From contig JBOHTO010000062.1 of assembly GCA_050733695.1 (NCBI GenBank), forward strand, positions 1 to 27,541: a stretch of 27,541 nt of DNA, given 5' to 3'. Numbering within the stretch: the first letter of the stretch is position 1; every line of letters begins with the position of its first letter. Below, one piece after another: positions 23,405 through 27,541 of this stretch. This DNA comes from JBOHTO01 sp050733695. Lineage in GTDB: Bacteria; Gemmatimonadota; Gemmatimonadetes; Gemmatimonadales; Gemmatimonadaceae. The notes beneath the pieces are model-generated. The model did no database searches and had not been told where the DNA came from. It saw only the letters and a program-made list of their open reading frames with translations. A program made the translations under genes and the position numbers.

Positions 23405-24474
23405 CTCCCGTCCCTGGCGAGGAGCCGCTCCAGGCGCTTGATGAGCGGTGCGATGCGGAAGAGTGCCGCGTGGGCGCGGAGCGATTCGCGGTGAGGCCTG
23501 GCCGGGTAACCGGACCAGCTCTCGCCGGCTGGCACGTCGCCAAAGACTCCCGCCTGTGCCCCGACTCGAGCGCCGCGACCGATCCTTACGTGTCCCGCGA
23601 GTCCGGCCTGACCGGCAATCACGCAGCCGTCCTCGATCCGTGCGGAGCCTGCGATCCCTGCCTGTGCGAGGATGAGGCAGTTGCGCCCTACCCGGACGTT
23701 GTGCGCGATGTGCACGAGATTGTCGATCCTGGTGCCCGCTCCGATGACCGTGTCGTCGATGCTGCCCCGGTCGATCGTGCTGTTCGCACCCACCTCGACG
23801 TCATCCCCGATCACGCACCGACCCACGTGCAGAATCTTCTCGTGCACACCATCCCGGAAAACGTAGCCGAAGCCGTCAGAGCCCGCGCGCACGCCGGCGT
23901 GCAACGTGACGCGGCTGCCGAGCGTGGTTCCGGCGTACAGCGTCACGCCCGGGAATATCCGGCTCTCGTCGCCGATCGCCACTCCGGCGCCCACGACGAC
24001 GTGCGCACCTATGCGTACGCGGTCACCCAGGCGCGCACCATCGCCGACGATGGCGCAGGGGCCGATCTCCACGTCGCGGCCCAGCCGCACCCCTCTTCCC
24101 AATTCGGCGCTCGCGGCCACACCGGGTTCGAACGGAACTGGCGCGAAGAACCGCGGCAGCAGCGCTACAAGTGCATCGTGCGGGCGGTCCACGACGATGA
24201 GCGTCGGGCCAGGCAAGGAATCCTCCACCAGCTCGGGAGAGATGAGCACAACGCCGGCCCGGGTCCGCTCGAAGAGGGGAATGTACCGCGGCTTCGCGAG
24301 GAAGCTCAGATCATCGGCCTCCGCACGATCGAGCGGGGCGATGCCGCGCACCGCCGCGCTCCCGTTGCCGATCACCCTGCCGCCGACGGCAGAGGCCAGA
24401 TCGTCGGCGGTGTATGGTTCTTGTTGCGCGCGTTCACCGCCGACGACTGACGGCGTCGGGGTAGCCGCGGTCAC
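23401..24474 (-). CDS. lpxD: UDP-3-O-(3-hydroxyacyl)glucosamine N-acyltransferase
   Basis: A 357-residue protein: an N-terminal uridine-binding domain (about 20-110), a left-handed beta-helix of hexapeptide repeats (about 120-310) and a C-terminal helical tail (about 325-357). LpxD adds the second 3-hydroxyacyl chain, to the 2-amino group. Seen: PLDRAEADDLSFL (48-60), GSDGFGYV (198-205) and HIAHN (255-259) with His258 at the position of the catalytic histidine. The GTG start overlaps the ompH/skp stop in a GTGA. Confidence 0.96.
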   Translation of the reverse strand: MTAATPTPSVVGGERAQQEPYTADDLASAVGGRVIGNGSAAVRGIAPLDRAEADDLSFLAKPRYIPLFERTRAGVVLISPELVEDSLPGPTLIVVDRPHDALVALLPRFFAPVPFEPGVAASAELGRGVRLGRDVEIGPCAIVGDGARLGDRVRIGAHVVVGAGVAIGDESRIFPGVTLYAGTTLGSRVTLHAGVRAGSDGFGYVFRDGVHEKILHVGRCVIGDDVEVGANSTIDRGSIDDTVIGAGTRIDNLVHIAHNVRVGRNCLILAQAGIAGSARIEDGCVIAGQAGLAGHVRIGRGARVGAQAGVFGDVPAGESWSGYPARPHRESLRAHAALFRIAPLIKRLERLLARDGS

Positions 24475-25091
24475 CGCCGCGGCGGTGTTTTCTGCGGTGC
24501 CACTCCGACCGGCGTCGGCATGGTCGGGCCGGCGGCGCCGGGCGACGGTGCGACCGAGGTGGTCGCGGTCGTCCGGAGGCGCGCGAGCACCCTCTGCGTT
24601 ATGTCGAGATTCTTGTCGGCGGCGACAACGGTGCCGCCCGCCGCACCCACGTCGAAGATCATCGTATAGTTCTCCTCCGACCGGATGTCCTCGATGGCCT
24701 TGCTGATCTTCGCCGTGATCGGCTGCATCAGGTCGAACTGCCGCTTCTGCGCCTGCTGCTCGAGCCCCTGCATCCGCTGCTGAAACTGCGCCTCCTTCTC
24801 CTGGATCACCTTCTGCCGTGCCTGGCGCGCGGTCGGACTGAGCGTCGCCTCCTCAGCGTTGTACGCCTCGACGAGCGCGTTCAGCGAGTCACCCATGAGC
24901 TGCACCTCAGAACGGATCGTGCTCATCTCCTTCTCGAACTGCGCTTCAGCCTCCACGCGTCCCGGCACCTCCTGCAGCAGCACCCTGGAATCGACGTACG
25001 CGAACCTGGGCGCGCTCTGGGCGAATGCCATCGCCGCGGGGACGGTTGCCAACACGAGCGCAATACTGGTCAAACGTGGTATGAGACTCAT
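24471..25091 (-). CDS. skp: Periplasmic chaperone, OmpH/Skp family
   Basis: A 206-residue protein with a signal peptide (cleavage likely after AFA at residue 24), then RFAYVDSRVLLQEVPG, a long charged helical region (about 45-130) typical of the Skp tentacles, and a short beta segment ending in VVAADKNLDITQRVLARL. The last about 35 residues are Pro/Thr/Ala-rich, an extension absent from E. coli Skp. Skp carries unfolded outer-membrane proteins to the Bam complex. The ATG lies 12 nt after the bamA stop with GGAG upstream. Confidence 0.92.
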   Translation of the reverse strand: MSLIPRLTSIALVLATVPAAMAFAQSAPRFAYVDSRVLLQEVPGRVEAEAQFEKEMSTIRSEVQLMGDSLNALVEAYNAEEATLSPTARQARQKVIQEKEAQFQQRMQGLEQQAQKRQFDLMQPITAKISKAIEDIRSEENYTMIFDVGAAGGTVVAADKNLDITQRVLARLRTTATTSVAPSPGAAGPTMPTPVGVAPQKTPPRR

Positions 25092-25103
25092 TCCTGCTCC
25101 GGT

Positions 25104-27524
25104 TTAGAAGATCTGTCCGAGCTTGAAGTGGAACTGCCACTTGGGATCGGGCCTGCCGAATTCGTCCACACGGTCAAAACCGTACGCGTAATCGACACCC
25201 AGCGGCCCGAAGGGCGTGATCACGGCGGCTCCGATGCCGGCACCCCGGATCAGTCGCGTGGGGTCGAAGTCGCGCGGCTTGGTCCAGATATTACCTGCAT
25301 CGAAGAACGTGTTCACATACACCATCTGGTTGAACCTGATCCCTATCTCGCTCGTCGTCGTGAAGAACGCGCTTCCGAACGACTCTCGCTGTGCCCGCTG
25401 CTGGTCCGTGTTGGGGTTCACTCCCTGCGGCGTGATGGAGAACTCCTCGTAACCGCGGAGCTGCTCTCCGAACTGGACGCCGCCGAGCGCGAACCGCTGC
25501 GTGAAGAAGAAGGGGCCGGGATCGCCAAAAACCGCTCCGCCGCGCGCGCTCAACCCGATGACAAGCTTGATCGGCTGCGAGCCCGGCTTGCTCCCGCCGA
25601 ACTGTCCCAGCGGCGCATACGCCCTGAACTCGCCCGTGTAGCGCTGATAGTCGGCCGTGCCGCCGAGCGGGCCGCCGGTGAACTGCGCGGCCACCGATTG
25701 CAGTACGCCGGCAGTGGGAAAGGGCAGATCGATGCGCGTATCGCGAGTGCCCGTGAATCCCAGCGTCGAACGGAAGCAGTCGCTGCACCCGCCGATGACC
25801 TCGCCCAGCAGATCGTTCTCGTCGCCGGCGTAGCGAACCGACTCACCGCCGTAGGACGCGTACAGTCGGGTGTAACGTGACCACGGTACGGGGAAGCCGA
25901 GCTGGAGCTGTCCACCGGTTCGCGTTGTACGGCCGAGGTCGCGTATGATGAATCGCGATCTTGTGCGGTAGGCGTTGATCGTACCGGACACGCGCGAGAA
26001 GCGGATGGCAGGATCGGTGTAGCTCAGGTTGAAGTCGTTGATATACGCGCCGTACTGCCACTGCAGGGAGCCGCGCTTGCAGCGCCCGAACAGATTCGGC
26101 TGGTCCAGCCCGATGAAACCGCCGATTCCGGTTCCCTGGCCCACGGAGGCACCGAAGTTGATGTTGCCCGTCCGTTTCTCCTTCACGCGGAAGATCACAT
26201 CGACGTCGCCCGCCTCGTTCGCGGTCCGCGTGTCGGGCGGCGGGAGCGGCGTCTCGAAGAATCCCATGTTCGCGATGTTCTGATAGCTGCGGATGAGCGC
26301 TTCCTGATTGAACACGGAACCCGGAATGATCACGAGCTGATCGCGGATGCAGGCCTCGACCGTGTAGTCGTTCCCCGCTATTTCGATGCGGTTGATGATC
26401 GCGGGCGACCTCTCATCGATCTCCCAGCGCAGATCGACGATGGGAACGGAGTCGCCGGCGATCTGCCGATCCACGATCGGGCGGATGCTCGCGTAGATGT
26501 ACCCTTCGTTGCTGTACGCCGTCTGAAGCCGCTGAGTTGCCTCCTCCCAGCGCGCCCTGTCGAACACGTTGGTCGCGACATCCCGCCGTCGGATGAGGCC
26601 CGTCACACGCTCGGCAAGGGTCGGATCCTCGTTCACGAACGGATAGAACTGCTGGATCTCCTCGGTGGAAAAGCGGCGGTTCCCGATGACCTGGAAGTCA
26701 CCCACTCGGTAGCGTGGCCCCTCGGACACGGTAACGCCGACGAGTGCCTTGCCCCGGCCCCTGTCGATGATCAGTGTGTCGTCGAGTATCTGGAAATCGA
26801 TGAATCCACGGCTTGCATACATCTGCGGAAGCCGCTCGGCCAGGTCGGCCTCGTAGACATCGTCATCGAACTCGCCTTCGTGCCACCACCAGAAGCCCTC
26901 GGGCTCGGTCGTCATGGCATCGACGACCGTCTCGTCGGAGACGTCGTCGTTCCCGGTGACGCGAATGCCGGACACGGCCAGCCTGTTCCCTTCGCTCACA
27001 TGGAAGGTGAGCGCGGCACCGCCGGCAACCATCGTCGTCTCGGGGCGCACCGTCGCCAGATAGTACCCCTTGCTCTCATATAGCGAGTCGATCCTCTGCA
27101 TGACGCGATCGACCGCCGCGGGATCGATGGGGCGGCCGACCGCAAGGTCGACACGCTCGCGCACCGAGCTCCCGGAGATGGCCTCGGGGCCGACGACATC
27201 CACCGACTGGAGCACCGGGCGCTCCTCGACCACGATCGCGAGCACCGAGCCCGTGCGCGCGGGGTCGACTTCGCACAGCACACGAACATCGGAATACTGA
27301 TCGGTGGCAAAGAGCTGCCGGATGGCGTCCTGCACGGGGCGGTATCCGAGCACCGACTCCGCCGCGAGCCCGGCCACATCGCGGATCGTTGCATCGCTGA
27401 TCCGCTCGTTGCCGCGAACGATGATCGAGTCGGGCGCGGCGCAGGCCGCCGTCTGGTCCTGCGCAGCGGCGGCGCGCGTCGCCGCGACGAGGAGCGCGAG
27501 GGCGAAGAGAAGCGGTCGGACCAT
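25104..27524 (-). CDS. bamA: Outer membrane protein assembly factor BamA
   Basis: An 806-residue protein, near the 810 of E. coli. Order: signal peptide (about 1-21), five POTRA domains (roughly 32-103, 104-180, 181-285, 286-370, 371-450) and a 16-strand Omp85 barrel. The barrel carries LRGYEEF, the loop-6 VRGF-type motif, and ends in the C-terminal phenylalanine of LGQIF. BamA inserts beta-barrel proteins into the outer membrane. A Cys-x-x-Cys pair (GGCSDCF) lies in a probable barrel loop. The gene has a TAA stop. The ATG is supported by the signal peptide; the frame stays open to the window edge, so an upstream start cannot be excluded. It is the first gene of the long envelope group inside the window. 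Confidence 0.96.
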   Translation of the reverse strand: MVRPLLFALALLVAATRAAAAQDQTAACAAPDSIIVRGNERISDATIRDVAGLAAESVLGYRPVQDAIRQLFATDQYSDVRVLCEVDPARTGSVLAIVVEERPVLQSVDVVGPEAISGSSVRERVDLAVGRPIDPAAVDRVMQRIDSLYESKGYYLATVRPETTMVAGGAALTFHVSEGNRLAVSGIRVTGNDDVSDETVVDAMTTEPEGFWWWHEGEFDDDVYEADLAERLPQMYASRGFIDFQILDDTLIIDRGRGKALVGVTVSEGPRYRVGDFQVIGNRRFSTEEIQQFYPFVNEDPTLAERVTGLIRRRDVATNVFDRARWEEATQRLQTAYSNEGYIYASIRPIVDRQIAGDSVPIVDLRWEIDERSPAIINRIEIAGNDYTVEACIRDQLVIIPGSVFNQEALIRSYQNIANMGFFETPLPPPDTRTANEAGDVDVIFRVKEKRTGNINFGASVGQGTGIGGFIGLDQPNLFGRCKRGSLQWQYGAYINDFNLSYTDPAIRFSRVSGTINAYRTRSRFIIRDLGRTTRTGGQLQLGFPVPWSRYTRLYASYGGESVRYAGDENDLLGEVIGGCSDCFRSTLGFTGTRDTRIDLPFPTAGVLQSVAAQFTGGPLGGTADYQRYTGEFRAYAPLGQFGGSKPGSQPIKLVIGLSARGGAVFGDPGPFFFTQRFALGGVQFGEQLRGYEEFSITPQGVNPNTDQQRAQRESFGSAFFTTTSEIGIRFNQMVYVNTFFDAGNIWTKPRDFDPTRLIRGAGIGAAVITPFGPLGVDYAYGFDRVDEFGRPDPKWQFHFKLGQIF

Positions 27525-27529
27525 GGGGA

Positions 27530-27537
27530 ATAATATA
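27530..27537 (-). promoter_or_regulatory. Possible -10 box just before bamA
   Basis: The minus strand reads TATATTAT directly upstream of bamA in otherwise GC-rich DNA. If TATATT is used as -10, the start of transcription would fall at or beside the ATG, giving a leaderless mRNA; no Shine-Dalgarno is visible. The -35 region is outside the window. Confidence 0.3.
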
Positions 27538-27541
27538 CACG

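Overview
The window is a block of tightly packed bacterial housekeeping genes. I support 24 protein genes, all on the minus strand, with no convincing plus-strand gene, tRNA, rRNA, CRISPR array, transposase or phage gene. Base composition is high GC, and ATG, GTG and TTG starts are all used. A two-membrane (LPS-type) cell is indicated by bamA, a Skp-like chaperone and a nearly complete lipid A set. Bacillithiol synthase (bshC) beside an lpx cluster, separate lpxC and fabZ, and the order bamA-ompH-lpxD-lpxC-fabZ-lpxA-Gfo/Idh-lpxB-DUF374-lpxK point to the FCB-like Gram-negatives. My best guess is Gemmatimonadota; this is inferred from gene content and memory, not from a marker-gene search.

Reading in the direction of transcription (right to left), there are four groups. 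(A) 27524 to 11409, 15 genes: outer-membrane assembly (bamA, ompH/skp), lipid A synthesis (lpxD, lpxC, fabZ, lpxA, a Gfo/Idh dehydrogenase, lpxB, a DUF374/LpxJ-like acyltransferase, lpxK), then glutamate dehydrogenase, rlmH, a SAM methyltransferase, bshC and murJ. Most neighbours overlap by 4 nt or lie within about 13 nt; the only clear gap is 76 nt between gdh and rlmH. (B) 11272 to 7057: uvrC, a threonine-synthase-like PLP enzyme and larC, joined by 4-nt overlaps behind a candidate -10 box. (C) 6986 to 5499: one exported TPR protein with its own ribosome binding site and a structured 3' region. (D) 5173 to the left edge: a PDZ/radical-SAM/DUF512 protein, der, plsY, gpsA, a MerR-type regulator and a glycosyltransferase cut by the window edge, all overlapping by 1 or 4 nt and preceded by the best sigma70-like promoter in the window (5345-5373).

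Functionally the block joins envelope building with phospholipid precursor supply: BamA and Skp insert outer-membrane proteins, the Lpx enzymes make lipid A, MurJ flips lipid II, and GpsA with PlsY starts phospholipid synthesis. Ribosome maturation or modification (Der, RlmH), thiol chemistry (BshC), DNA repair (UvrC) and amino-acid metabolism (Gdh, ThrC-like) are interleaved.

I did not find a clearly new multi-gene system. The most interesting signals are small: two gene tails duplicated together with their stop codons (gdh, murJ), an 11-G run inside the catalytic glycine loop of plsY, a 10-bp tandem repeat able to form C(UUCG)G hairpins, a Gfo/Idh dehydrogenase inside the lipid A operon without its expected aminotransferase partner, and a DUF374 acyltransferase at the place where a lipid A secondary acyltransferase is needed.
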